Shown piece after piece: positions 24,408 to 32,005 of a stretch of 34,061 bases of DNA. The notes beneath the pieces are model-generated. The model saw nothing but the letters and a program-made list of their open reading frames with translations. It ran no database searches and had not been told where the DNA came from. Positions within the stretch are counted from its first letter, which is position 1, and each line of letters begins with the position of its first letter. This DNA comes from Flavobacteriales bacterium (GTDB lineage: Bacteria; Bacteroidota; Bacteroidia; Flavobacteriales_D; CAJJDF01), in NCBI GenBank assembly GCA_023255335.1, contig JALRIS010000009.1:1-34061 (forward strand), in the 5' to 3' direction. The position numbers and the translations under genes were made by a program.

Positions 24408-25298
24408 ATGAAAAAGACATTATTATTTTTAGGGATCTCGCTATTAACAATCGGAAATTCGATGGCTCAAAGGGACGACAAAATAGTCGAAAAGCTGAGA
24501 GACATGTACGGAGAAGAAAAATACCAGGATTGTGCACACGATGCAATCAAATTTTCTTCGAATTCGAAATTTAAAGACAATCCTGAAATCTATGTCTATG
24601 CCTCCATGTCTTGTTTAAGAATTTCACAAACAAACGAGGGAGTGGAAGAATTCAAAAAGGCTTTTAATGATGCCTTAAGCTACGCTGGAAAATATAGAAA
24701 AAAGGACAAAGCAGGTCAGTATTATGACGATTACCTTACTCACTTTGAGGAGCTAAAAAAGTTAGTTGCCGAAGAGGTAGAAAACTACATGTTGGAGGAC
24801 AGAAAGGCGAAAGCGTATAAATCTGCCAAAAAGTCCTTGGGGTTAATGTCCAAAATACATAAAATGGACCCAGACGACAAGGGAGCTTATTTACTTGCTG
24901 CTGTATTGGAACTGAAAGTAAAAAATACCACTGAGGGAAAAAGGATGCTGAAGGTTATCATGCCAGAAATCGAAAGATTAGCGCCAACTCGTGACGAAAT
25001 GCCAAAAGAAGAAGAATTATCAGACAAAGAATTGGCAAAGAAGAACAAAAAAATCGAAGAGATTTTTGGTGGACCAATGAAACCTATCAAACCTTTTGAT
25101 GAAATGACGGAAATGGAGCAAGTGTTTTTAAGACTAGCCTTAATAGAATATGCTGATTACCTAAATGATAAGAAGAAAGTGGATGAAGCAAAAGCAATCA
25201 TTGAGATTGGAAAACCATATTTCTATGGAGAAAACGAAGATTACTTGAGAAAATATACTCCTGCCTACAAAGACATTTATAAAATGATTCACGGATAA
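24408..25298 (+). CDS. Secreted TPR-type protein
   Basis: The start is set at 24408 (MKKTLLFLGISLLTIGNSMAQ, a signal peptide) rather than 24291, since the upstream codons lie in the promoter. The 296 mature-type residues are almost wholly helical with TPR-like pairs (IYVYASMSCLRISQTNEGVEEFKKAF; AYLLAAVLELKVKNTTEGKRML; ALIEYADYLNDKKKVDEAKAI) and a charged central segment (PKEEELSDKELAKKNKK). Probably periplasmic. Function unknown; it stands alone with its own promoter and terminator. Confidence 0.75.
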   Translation: MKKTLLFLGISLLTIGNSMAQRDDKIVEKLRDMYGEEKYQDCAHDAIKFSSNSKFKDNPEIYVYASMSCLRISQTNEGVEEFKKAFNDALSYAGKYRKKDKAGQYYDDYLTHFEELKKLVAEEVENYMLEDRKAKAYKSAKKSLGLMSKIHKMDPDDKGAYLLAAVLELKVKNTTEGKRMLKVIMPEIERLAPTRDEMPKEEELSDKELAKKNKKIEEIFGGPMKPIKPFDEMTEMEQVFLRLALIEYADYLNDKKKVDEAKAIIEIGKPYFYGENEDYLRKYTPAYKDIYKMIHG

Positions 25299-25320
25299 GC
25301 ACTCAATGTTTTACCCGATA

Positions 25321-25352
25321 AAAAAAGCCTACTGCAGTCAGTAGGCTTTTTT
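25321..25352. terminator. Bidirectional intrinsic terminator
   Basis: AAAAAAGCCTACTG and CAGTAGGCTTTTTT form a perfect 14-base stem around CAGT. It serves the TPR gene (plus) and lptC (minus); the last base of the lptC stop abuts it. Confidence 0.95.
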
Positions 25353-25915
25353 TATTGGTCACTTTTAATAGATTTGAGGGCTTCAGTTTTCGCAACTCCC
25401 ACCGGGTTAGAAAGAGTGTAGGACGAAAAATCTCTTGGTGCCTTAAGGCTTGTCCCCCTTAATGTAAGTGTTGGTGTCACAATATACACGGTGCTATCCG
25501 AGTAGATGTAGTTTTCTTTCAAATATATCTCTTCTGAAAGCAAGGTTTCTTTTTTGTCGTTGGTGATTTTAACGTTCTTTCTAAAAATTAGCGACTCATT
25601 GTTAGCTCCCGTAAGTCCATAGCCACAAGTAAGCTCTGTTACTTGCTCTCCTTTCGAATTAAAAAACTGAGCTCGCACTCCTGTGGGAAAAACAGTGTAA
25701 GTAGTGTCTGTGGTAAATTTATGTATCAAGGGGGCCTGTAAAATCCTCTTAACTCTTCCAGAATCTGAATATGTAAGTTTTACGTTAGTTGAAATCTCAT
25801 CGGGCAGCGACTCTTGCTGAATTGACCTCATTTTTTCCAAATCACTGCCTTGGCAACGAAAAAAAATGAAGGTTCCTACCAAGGAAAAAATTGCCACGTA
25901 TTGATACTTTCTCAT
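25352..25915 (-). CDS. lptC: LPS export ABC transporter periplasmic protein LptC
   Basis: LptC couples the LptBFG transporter to the periplasmic LptA bridge in LPS export. The start is set at 25915 (MRKYQYVAIFSLVGTFIFF), preceded by TAGGG; the track start 25999 lies in the upstream terminator and promoter. The 187 residues have one N-terminal anchor and a beta-jellyroll body with the family pattern (VKLTYSDSGRVKRILQAPLIHKF, VFPTGVRAQFFNSKGE, LRGTSLKAPRDFSSYTLSNPVGV). Cys21 after the helix lacks a normal lipobox. It follows the coaX operon but has its own -7 box and is separated from it by a terminator. Confidence 0.85.
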   Translation of the reverse strand: MRKYQYVAIFSLVGTFIFFRCQGSDLEKMRSIQQESLPDEISTNVKLTYSDSGRVKRILQAPLIHKFTTDTTYTVFPTGVRAQFFNSKGEQVTELTCGYGLTGANNESLIFRKNVKITNDKKETLLSEEIYLKENYIYSDSTVYIVTPTLTLRGTSLKAPRDFSSYTLSNPVGVAKTEALKSIKSDQ

Positions 25916-25969
25916 CCCTATTTTCAATTGAGTTTTATGATAAACGATAAATATAAACGATTTGATATC

Positions 25970-25977
25970 CAAAGCTA
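25970..25977 (-). promoter_or_regulatory. -7 box of lptC (TAGCTTTG)
   Basis: Minus-strand TAGCTTTG, a perfect TAnnTTTG, just after the upstream terminator; the RNA would start near 25963, with a leader of about 48 bases. The -33 element is poor. Confidence 0.5.
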
Positions 25978-25998
25978 AATAAACAGAACTAATATGCA

Positions 25999-26032
25999 TA
26001 AAAAAACCGCCTTCGATTTCCCGAAGGCGGTT
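25999..26032 (-). terminator. Intrinsic terminator of the PfkB-coaX-OMP-TPR operon
   Basis: On the minus strand AACCGCCTTCG (26032-26022) pairs with CGAAGGCGGTT (26015-26005) and runs into seven T. It lies 20 bases after the TPR stop. Confidence 0.92.
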
Positions 26033-26052
26033 ACATTCTTGGTTGTTTTATT

Positions 26053-27306
26053 CTATTTCACTGTTGTGGAGTATCCGTTACATGTTTTGTAAGCTTGACC
26101 AGTTTGAAGACCTTGTGCAAACACATCTCCTTTTTCTGGGAATCTCGCTTGATATCTAGACATATCTTTTGATGCTTGCGAAGCTACACTGGAATCTAAA
26201 GACTTTGCCTTGGCAGCCATGTCATAAGCAGCCCAGTTTATCGCTTGGTCATCAAATCTTGATGTTCCGCAAGCCGAAGAGGCAATGATAGAAGCCTTGA
26301 TTAGATAGGCATCTCCGTTGCTACTGTTCAATTTTAATGCTTCATTTGCATAATCTCCTGCCTTACTTCTATTTCCTTTGCTTAGTAAAATTTTCGCAGT
26401 ATTAATCAACATGGATTCTTTTTTGGCAGCATCCTCCGTCATATCGATTGCCTTATCATAGTAAGTAATGGCTTTAGAGTTGCTTCCTTCCTGCAAATAC
26501 ATTTGTGCCAAACCTTCGTATCCCTCTGCACTCGGATTCTTTTCTACATCAATTACAATGAGTGTTTTGAACATTTCGTTATCCGTACACTCTCTCTTTT
26601 TCAGCGTGTTCAACACCTTTGATCTTAAGTTATCATCCGTTTTTGCTTGTTCGAATTTTTTCTCGATTACTGGAAGTAATTTATCACAGGTTAAACAAGG
26701 GCCTAAAAATTTGTCAACTGCATCTTGGGCCTTGTCATATCCGTTTTGTCCTTCATTCATGCTAATGATCGTGGACAATCTGTCGTATTCATTCACAAGT
26801 ACTTCACAATCCATTTTTTCTTTGTTCTTAAGAACAGCTAGTGCATTTGAGTAATAGTAAATCGAACTAGCTCTGGTTTGTCCATTGGCAGAATCAATCG
26901 ATTTTTTCATTACCTCAACTCCTTTTGAAATTTTACCTAATTTTATAAGGTCTGCTCCATAGTTTTCATTGATTTTTGGATTGTCTCCAAACAATTTAAT
27001 ACTTTGCTCGTAAGCCCAAACGATTGAATCGGAAAGAGAATTTTGTCTCTCTGCACTTGCTCCTTTTTTCAGTTTGTTCATGATGTAAATTCCATTGTCG
27101 TACAAATTTGCGTTGTACTCGGGACATACTTTTACGGCTTCTACCCAAAACTTGTAAGCATCTTTATAGACTTTTTGTGTCAAATAGTCCGTGTACAAAG
27201 AAAGATTCTTTTTACATTCTTCTGGATTATCTCCTAAATTTCCCGTTTGGGCAAATAAAGAGAGTGATGCTATTGAAATAAAGGCTGTTACTACTATACG
27301 TTTCAT
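26053..27306 (-). CDS. Secreted TPR protein
   Basis: A 417-residue protein with signal peptide (MKRIVVTAFISIASLSLFAQ). TPR-like helix pairs fill most of it, clearest at AYKFWVEAVKVCPEY near the start and at EGYEGLAQMYLQEGSNSKAITYYDKAI and LLSKGNRSKAGDYANEALKLN in the second half. About ten cysteines are spread through it (e.g. CLTC), unusual for a TPR protein and suggestive of disulfides. It is the last gene of an operon that recurs in Bacteroidota next to coaX and lptC, so an envelope role is likely; nothing more specific can be said. Confidence 0.8.
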   Translation of the reverse strand: MKRIVVTAFISIASLSLFAQTGNLGDNPEECKKNLSLYTDYLTQKVYKDAYKFWVEAVKVCPEYNANLYDNGIYIMNKLKKGASAERQNSLSDSIVWAYEQSIKLFGDNPKINENYGADLIKLGKISKGVEVMKKSIDSANGQTRASSIYYYSNALAVLKNKEKMDCEVLVNEYDRLSTIISMNEGQNGYDKAQDAVDKFLGPCLTCDKLLPVIEKKFEQAKTDDNLRSKVLNTLKKRECTDNEMFKTLIVIDVEKNPSAEGYEGLAQMYLQEGSNSKAITYYDKAIDMTEDAAKKESMLINTAKILLSKGNRSKAGDYANEALKLNSSNGDAYLIKASIIASSACGTSRFDDQAINWAAYDMAAKAKSLDSSVASQASKDMSRYQARFPEKGDVFAQGLQTGQAYKTCNGYSTTVK

Positions 27307-27320
27307 TGTGTTATGTTTTC

Positions 27321-28676
27321 TTATTTAAATTTTCTTTTTACAAACCACCTATTTTGAACTTGAGGCATAATGGATATTCCAAAGTAAACGGTGGTAAAGT
27401 TTTCTTGAATTAAACCATTTTCACTATTTCCTCTTCTTCCCATTTCAACTCCTACATGGAACATCGAAAGAGATCTAAACTCATTCTTTGAAGTGGCGCT
27501 TTTTCTAAGCGGTATGCCTAAACCAAAACTCGTGCCAAACTCTGTCAATTGATTGTTATCAAATTGTAAAGGGGAGTTCCCTGTTCTGAACCCAGCGCGG
27601 TATTCAATTCTTTCGTAAAATTTTGCCGTTGAAAAAACATCCGTTGGTCTATACCTAATACCAACTGCCAATGAGGAACTTGTCGCTAGTGTATCCGTCA
27701 CGCTATTTTGATCAAAGATTTCTTCATAACTAGCCCAGTCTTGTCTGTTGTATTGAACCGCGATATCCAAATTATTATTGAAATTAACGGATCCGCCCAG
27801 AGACAATGAAGAGGGAACTACCACTTTTCCGTTATTTTCAGAAAAATACTGAAGAGTATCTTGAATCACTTCCACAGAAGAAAAGTTGGTATAGGTTCCA
27901 AAAAAATCCTCACGTGTCGCATTCAACTTTGTACCTAAAGAATAGGAGACTCCGAGAGAATATTTGATAGATTGTGACACTCGTTGCTTGAACAAAAGGC
28001 CCATTTGAAAATCCACTCCAGAGTAACTTGTTTTTTGTGTCAACTTAGAATTGAGAGCTGTAGCATCGTCCGGAAACTCTACTCTTCTGGTTTTGTCAAT
28101 ATTCCCAAACAAAAAATTGACACTTGCCCCCAGAGACAAACTCATTGAATCTGATTGTATCAGGGAGTATCCTCCCGACAAAAACAGGTTGTTTACTCCT
28201 CCCTTTCCTTGATATAAATAGGTAACATTACCAATAGAGGGTTCGTTGTTTGTAGTTGTGATATTGTACCCTGAGGTAGTAAACGGTTTGATTCCCCATG
28301 CCAATCCCAATTTATTGTTTACAGGCAAGGCAATACTCATGCGAGTAAAGTTTGTAGAATTCAAATTAGCCGAAGAATTCTCTGAGGTTAATTTCAAAAA
28401 CTGTGAGGTTCCACTCAGTTCAAATACTGGCATGTGAGGAGAAAGCGAAGACAAAGAGGCTGGATTAGAAATATTCACCATATTAAAATCAGACAAAGAT
28501 ACCGAGGCTCCAGCCATTGAGGCATATCCTGGCGAGTGGTACAAATTCATGTCGCCTAGTCCGATTCTCGAATAGGGCGATATTCCCGTTTCTTGTGCGT
28601 TTAAGGTGAAAAAACAGCACACTGCGAAGCTAAGTGCAATGATTCTAATGAGAGATATTGTGACGAAGTATTTCAT
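27321..28676 (-). CDS. Outer-membrane beta-barrel protein (FadL/OmpP1-like)
   Basis: A 451-residue protein with signal peptide (MKYFVTISL...CCFFTLNAQ) and an N-terminal GISPYSRIGLGDMNLYHSPGYASMAGASVSLSD, a pattern shared by FadL-like long-chain fatty acid channels of Bacteroidota, followed by amphipathic strands and an asparagine-rich barrel. Whether it transports lipids is inferred from that likeness only. Its start lies 32 bases inside the coaX 3' end, so it is translated in coupling with coaX, and the TPR gene starts 14 bases after it. Confidence 0.8.
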   Translation of the reverse strand: MKYFVTISLIRIIALSFAVCCFFTLNAQETGISPYSRIGLGDMNLYHSPGYASMAGASVSLSDFNMVNISNPASLSSLSPHMPVFELSGTSQFLKLTSENSSANLNSTNFTRMSIALPVNNKLGLAWGIKPFTTSGYNITTTNNEPSIGNVTYLYQGKGGVNNLFLSGGYSLIQSDSMSLSLGASVNFLFGNIDKTRRVEFPDDATALNSKLTQKTSYSGVDFQMGLLFKQRVSQSIKYSLGVSYSLGTKLNATREDFFGTYTNFSSVEVIQDTLQYFSENNGKVVVPSSLSLGGSVNFNNNLDIAVQYNRQDWASYEEIFDQNSVTDTLATSSSLAVGIRYRPTDVFSTAKFYERIEYRAGFRTGNSPLQFDNNQLTEFGTSFGLGIPLRKSATSKNEFRSLSMFHVGVEMGRRGNSENGLIQENFTTVYFGISIMPQVQNRWFVKRKFK

Positions 28677-29358
28677 TTAGTCCTATCAGTGTTAGATTTG
28701 GTTCTACAAATATGTTACTTTTTAATTCCTTATCAAAGAAAGATGCATCTCCACCGGTCAAAATAACTGTTAAATTTTCATAAACTAACCGGTAATTAGC
28801 AATCAACCCATCAATTTCGGCTACAACCCCATTTACCACTCCCGAATTGATTGCGGAGTAAGTTGAATCGCCAATTAATTTGGGATGTGAAGAAGGTTCC
28901 AACAGTGGCAACAAGCTTGTAAACTCATTCAACGCTTTGAAGCGCATAAGTACACCAGGAGAGATACTTCCGCCCAAATACTTTCCTTGGTTAGAGACAA
29001 AATCGAATTTTATACACGTCCCACAATCTACAACTAGTTTATTTTCATCTGGTCGAAGAAAATGACCTCCTACAGCATTGGCCAATCTATCGTTTCCCAG
29101 GGTAGAAGGAGTCGTGTAAGAGTTAACAATAGGAATAGAGGTCTTGTAAGTTAGCTCGGTTATATCGCATGACACTAGGGAAGTAAGTTCATTCAGACTT
29201 TCGTTTGTTACAGTGCTCACCAAGCAACCGGTCAATACCTTTCCTTCAATAAATTGGGCTAAATCTTGCCAATCTCCTGCCCCTTTAACTAACAAAGTTT
29301 GCCCTTGAAAAAGAGCAAACTTCATTACAGTATTTCCTATATCTAAAATTAAATTCAC
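28645..29358 (-). CDS. coaX: Type III pantothenate kinase
   Basis: Phosphorylates pantothenate in the first step of coenzyme A synthesis, feedback-independent of CoA. The 237 residues have the phosphate-binding MNLILDIGNTVMKFALF, then NDRLANAVGG, VVDCGTCIKFDFV with the metal-site Asp, GGSISPGVLMRFKAL and the adenosine motif LTGGDASFF. Two bases separate it from the PfkB-kinase gene upstream, and its 3' end overlaps the outer-membrane protein gene by 32 bases. Confidence 0.95.
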   Translation of the reverse strand: MNLILDIGNTVMKFALFQGQTLLVKGAGDWQDLAQFIEGKVLTGCLVSTVTNESLNELTSLVSCDITELTYKTSIPIVNSYTTPSTLGNDRLANAVGGHFLRPDENKLVVDCGTCIKFDFVSNQGKYLGGSISPGVLMRFKALNEFTSLLPLLEPSSHPKLIGDSTYSAINSGVVNGVVAEIDGLIANYRLVYENLTVILTGGDASFFDKELKSNIFVEPNLTLIGLNEILRHNISH

Positions 29359-29360
29359 TT

Positions 29361-30290
29361 CTATTTCAGCGCTAAATTCAGATTGAAGTCGGTCAACTTT
29401 TTGAACTCATCGACTCTTGAGTTAATTTCTTCCAAAGAAAGGTTCTCTATTCTCTCAGACCCAAACTTCTCAACACAAAAAGATGCCATAGCAGAACCAA
29501 CGATTACAGCTCTTTTCATATTTTCAAATGACGTATCGTCTGTGCTTGCCAAATAACCGATAAAACCTCCCGCAAACGTATCTCCTGCTCCGGTAGGGTC
29601 AAACACTTCTTCGAGTGGTAACGCTGGCGCATAGAAAATTTCATCTTCTCCAAACAAAAGAGCTCCGTGTTCTCCTTTCTTTATAATCAAAAACTTCGGC
29701 CCCATCGCCAAGATTACTTTTGCCGCCTTTCGTAGAGAATATTCTCCGGATAACAATCTAGCTTCTTCATCATTAATGGTCAATAAATCCACTCGAGCGA
29801 TTACTTTTTTAAGATCATCCAAGGCTACTTCCATCCACAAATTCATGGTATCAAGCATAGTAAATTTAGGCTTTTCCCCTAGTCTATCCAACACCTGATT
29901 TTGGATAGCCGGAACTAAGTTCCCCAGCATTACATACTCAGAATTTTTCTGGGATTCAGGAATAATTGGATCAAAGTTTTCAAGAACATTAAGTTGTGTA
30001 TCAAGAGTATCTCTCGTATTCATGTCGTTGTGATACCTTCCAGACCAAAAGAAAGTCTTTTCTCCATCTTTAATCTGCAAACCTTCTAAGTCAATGTTTC
30101 TTGACTCTAGCTTATCGATCATGTCTTGAGGAAAATCATCTCCTACTACAGACACGATACCTGACTTATTCAAAAAATAGGAAGCAGACAAAGCAATGTA
30201 GGTACAAGATCCTCCTACAATTTTATCTCTTTTCCCAAAAGGGGTTTCTAATGCATCAAATGCTACGGTACCAATGGATAATAAATTCAT
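29361..30290 (-). CDS. PfkB-family carbohydrate/nucleoside kinase
   Basis: A 309-residue ribokinase-fold kinase. The N-terminal GGSCTYIALSASYF and SVVGDDFPQDM are typical, as is the C-terminal DPTGAGDTFAGGF, which holds the catalytic Asp and anion hole. The substrate is not clear: adenosine or a sugar are both possible. First gene of the operon with coaX, the outer-membrane protein and a TPR protein. A TATATTTG about 90 bases upstream on the minus strand is a possible -7 box. Confidence 0.85.
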   Translation of the reverse strand: MNLLSIGTVAFDALETPFGKRDKIVGGSCTYIALSASYFLNKSGIVSVVGDDFPQDMIDKLESRNIDLEGLQIKDGEKTFFWSGRYHNDMNTRDTLDTQLNVLENFDPIIPESQKNSEYVMLGNLVPAIQNQVLDRLGEKPKFTMLDTMNLWMEVALDDLKKVIARVDLLTINDEEARLLSGEYSLRKAAKVILAMGPKFLIIKKGEHGALLFGEDEIFYAPALPLEEVFDPTGAGDTFAGGFIGYLASTDDTSFENMKRAVIVGSAMASFCVEKFGSERIENLSLEEINSRVDEFKKLTDFNLNLALK

Positions 30291-30387
30291 TCAGTTTTGT
30301 GAGTTTTTGTTTTATGTTTTTAATATTCTGAATTTGTGCGATTTACACGTTTAAAAAATTGTTTTCCAACTTTTTTTTACAAATATA

Positions 30388-30418
30388 TTGTTTAATTAGA
30401 AACTTTCCCTTAATATTG
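30388..30418 (+). promoter_or_regulatory. Promoter of tRNA-Asn (TTG-N20-TAATATTG)
   Basis: TTG at 30388-30390, 20 bases, then TAATATTG at 30411-30418 (7/8). Transcription would start near 30425, about 34 bases before the tRNA. Confidence 0.55.
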
Positions 30419-30458
30419 CACTCCGATTTGAAAAAAGCGGAAAAAACCAGATTAAAAT

Positions 30459-30532
30459 TCCCCCTTAGCTCAGCTGGTTAGAGCGGTTGACTGTTAATCA
30501 ATAGGTCCAAGGTTCGAGTCCTTGAGGGGGAG
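30459..30532 (+). tRNA. tRNA-Asn(GTT)
   Basis: A complete cloverleaf of 74 bases: acceptor TCCCCCT with AGGGGGA, D arm GCTC/GAGC, anticodon arm GTTGA-CTGTTAA-TCAAT with anticodon GTT, T arm CAAGG-TTCGAGT-CCTTG, discriminator G. CCA is not encoded. Its 3' half and terminator are duplicated 402 bases downstream. Confidence 0.97.
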
Positions 30533-30541
30533 CAAAAAGAC

Positions 30542-30576
30542 AAGCCATTAATAGCAATATTAATGGCTTTTTTGCT
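30542..30576 (+). terminator. Terminator of tRNA-Asn (first copy)
   Basis: AAGCCATTAAT and ATTAATGGCTT pair around AGCAAT and run into six T. An identical copy lies at about 30944-30978. Confidence 0.9.
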
Positions 30577-30607
30577 TTATAAAAGTAGCGCTATGACTTA
30601 ATTTTAC

Positions 30608-30856
30608 GTGTATATACTTTTCTCTCAATCTGCTAACAACTATTACATTGGATTTTCCGAAAATCCCGAGAGACGACTAAGCGAACATAATGACGAGAGA
30701 AATAAAAAGTGGACGCGAAACGGCAGACCTTGGACAATCCTTAGAATTATTCCATTTGAATCAAAATCAGAAGCTCTGAAAGCAGAAAGGTTCATTAAAA
30801 ATCAAAAAAGCAGAAAACTTATCGAAACAATAGTTAATCAAGGATGGAAAGAATAG
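30608..30856 (+). CDS. Small GIY-YIG nuclease domain protein
   Basis: An 82-codon frame that consists of a single GIY-YIG domain, like the small UPF0213/YhbQ-type proteins. Strand one reads YIL, the YIG of the second strand is in YYIGFS, the catalytic Arg is in NPERRLSEHN, and the metal-binding Glu is in ALKAERFIKN. The track start is a GTG at 30608. Two codons upstream (TTT TAC) belong to the usual FYVYIL strand, and the position where homologues carry ATG reads TAA, so the N-terminus may be damaged. The frame exactly fills the space between two copies of the tRNA-Asn 3' region, and its stop falls on the first bases of the second copy. Probably a mobile, homing-type gene; activity unproven. 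Confidence 0.8.
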   Translation: MYILFSQSANNYYIGFSENPERRLSEHNDERNKKWTRNGRPWTILRIIPFESKSEALKAERFIKNQKSRKLIETIVNQGWKE

Positions 30857-30935
30857 CTCCTTAGCTGGGTAGAGTCCCGATTGATCGGGATTAATCAATA
30901 GGTCCAACCCCGAACCTTCGGGATTGAGGGGGAGC
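30856..30935 (+). pseudogene. tRNA-Asn-like duplicate with arms replaced by hairpins
   Basis: A degenerate copy of tRNA-Asn. The stretches TTAATCAATAGGTCCAA (30891-30907) and TTGAGGGGGAGC (from 30924) are identical to the tRNA. The anticodon arm is replaced by TCCCGA-TTGA-TCGGGA (30875-30890) and the T loop by CCCGAA-CC-TTCGGG (30909-30922). The D region is shortened. The ends GCTCC (30856-30860) and GGAGC (30931-30935) can still pair. There is no usable anticodon, so it cannot decode; it looks like a folded tRNA mimic or a recombination end. Confidence 0.75.
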
Positions 30936-30994
30936 AAAAAGACAAGCCATTAATAGCAATATTAATGGCTTTTTTGCTTTGTAAAAGTAGCGCT
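30891..30994 (+). repeat. Direct repeat of tRNA 3' end plus terminator
   Basis: 30924-30980 is identical to 30522-30578 over 57 bases; after one A/G difference the next 13 bases (30982-30994) also match 30580-30592. Together with the 17-base block 30891-30907 (copy of 30494-30510) this makes a second copy of the tRNA tail and its terminator. The offset is 402 bases for the long block and 397 for the shorter one. Confidence 0.9.
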
Positions 30995-31090
30995 GTTACA
31001 ATCCTTTCTCAGAACCTGTGAGCAAAAGACATATTCTGGAGAACTCATTCATTTTTGAGGGTATTAATTCTCAGTCCAATATTTATTAGT
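30995..31090. other. Spacer between the tRNA-like copy and the mscS promoter
   Basis: The gap 30857-31120 holds the tRNA-like duplicate, its terminator and the mscS promoter. The remainder, 30995-31090, shows no gene or clear hairpin. Confidence 0.5.
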
Positions 31091-31098
31091 TAATTTTG
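31091..31098 (+). promoter_or_regulatory. -7 box of mscS-upp (TAATTTTG)
   Basis: A perfect TAnnTTTG; RNA would start near 31105, ahead of the TTG start at 31121, which supports that unusual start. At the -33 position TTC stands in place of TTG. Confidence 0.55.
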
Positions 31099-31120
31099 TC
31101 TCACACAAAAACGAATAAAC

Positions 31121-32005
31121 TTGCTAAATTTTTTCAACGAAATATTATTTACCTACGGAGAGCCTGAAGAGAAAGTCATTCGGGTAAAAGCTCTATTTTT
31201 TATTCTCCTAACTATTGTGATTGCTTTCGGTATTACAAAAATACTAAAAGCGATCACTCACAAGTTTATGGACAAAAACCCGGATAGTAAGGGTAGAATC
31301 GACTCTTTTGTTCAGATTCAAAAATACATTATGTCTTTCCTTGCGTTTTTGGTTTGTTTAAAATTCTTAAAAGTAGATCTAACTAGCATCATCGTAAGTG
31401 CCAGTGCTATTTTGGTTGTTATTTCTTTTGGCCTTCAGAGCTTGTTTACCGATTTCATCTCCGGTGTTATTATCCTTTTTGATGGAACTATAAAGTCAAA
31501 TGACATTATAGAAGTAGACAATAAGATAGGAAAAGTGGAAAAAATAACGCTAAGAAACACAACCCTCATTACGCGAGATGATTACACGATCATTATGCCC
31601 AACAAGAAATTCATTACGGAAAACGTAACGAACTGGAGTCACAACAATAATATAATGAGATTCAAGATTGAGGTAGGGGTTGCCTATGGAAGTGACACAA
31701 AACTGGTAGCAAAATTATTAATGAGTTGTTTGGAAACACATTCCTTGGTTAGTAAAAACAGAAAAGGATTTGTTGGTTTCAAGGACTTTGGAGATTCGGC
31801 ACTCATTTTTGAACTGTACTTCTGGACCTCAGAAATTTTTAGAATCGAAATATTAAAGAGCGACCTGCGTTTTATGATTGACAAAGCATTTAGAGACAAC
31901 GGAATAACAATTCCTTTTCCGCAGCGAGACTTACACATTATTCCTCCTAAAACTAAGGATGAAAAAACTGCTGACAACGAGTCACAAACCCCTTTGACAC
32001 AATGA
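31121..32005 (+). CDS. MscS-family mechanosensitive ion channel
   Basis: A 294-residue inner-membrane channel protecting against osmotic downshock. The start is a TTG (no ATG is available). Helices lie at about 22-42, 66-88 and a pore-lining region about 90-118 (SASAILVVISFGLQSLFTDFISG), followed by the family beta domain (IIEVDNKIGKVEKITLRNTTLITRDDYTIIMPN) and the alpha/beta C-terminal domain. Length fits the compact MscS group. It overlaps upp by four bases (ATGA). Confidence 0.92.
   Translation: MLNFFNEILFTYGEPEEKVIRVKALFFILLTIVIAFGITKILKAITHKFMDKNPDSKGRIDSFVQIQKYIMSFLAFLVCLKFLKVDLTSIIVSASAILVVISFGLQSLFTDFISGVIILFDGTIKSNDIIEVDNKIGKVEKITLRNTTLITRDDYTIIMPNKKFITENVTNWSHNNNIMRFKIEVGVAYGSDTKLVAKLLMSCLETHSLVSKNRKGFVGFKDFGDSALIFELYFWTSEIFRIEILKSDLRFMIDKAFRDNGITIPFPQRDLHIIPPKTKDEKTADNESQTPLTQ

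Noticed and set aside
26468-26854. 128-codon plus-strand ORF inside the TPR gene
   Set aside because: Antisense shadow of the TPR codons; no promoter, ribosome site or recognisable domain.
30856-30935. Second functional tRNA-Asn gene
   Set aside because: The anticodon loop is gone and the T loop lacks TTCGA, so it cannot be a working tRNA.
30459-30994. Prophage or integrative element at tRNA-Asn
   Set aside because: No integrase, att-site pair around foreign genes, or cargo is present; only the 402-base GIY-YIG unit lies between the repeats.
31121-32005. MscS frame as a truncated pseudogene because it lacks an ATG
   Set aside because: A TTG start follows a good -7 box at the right distance, and the protein is complete with helices and both soluble domains.
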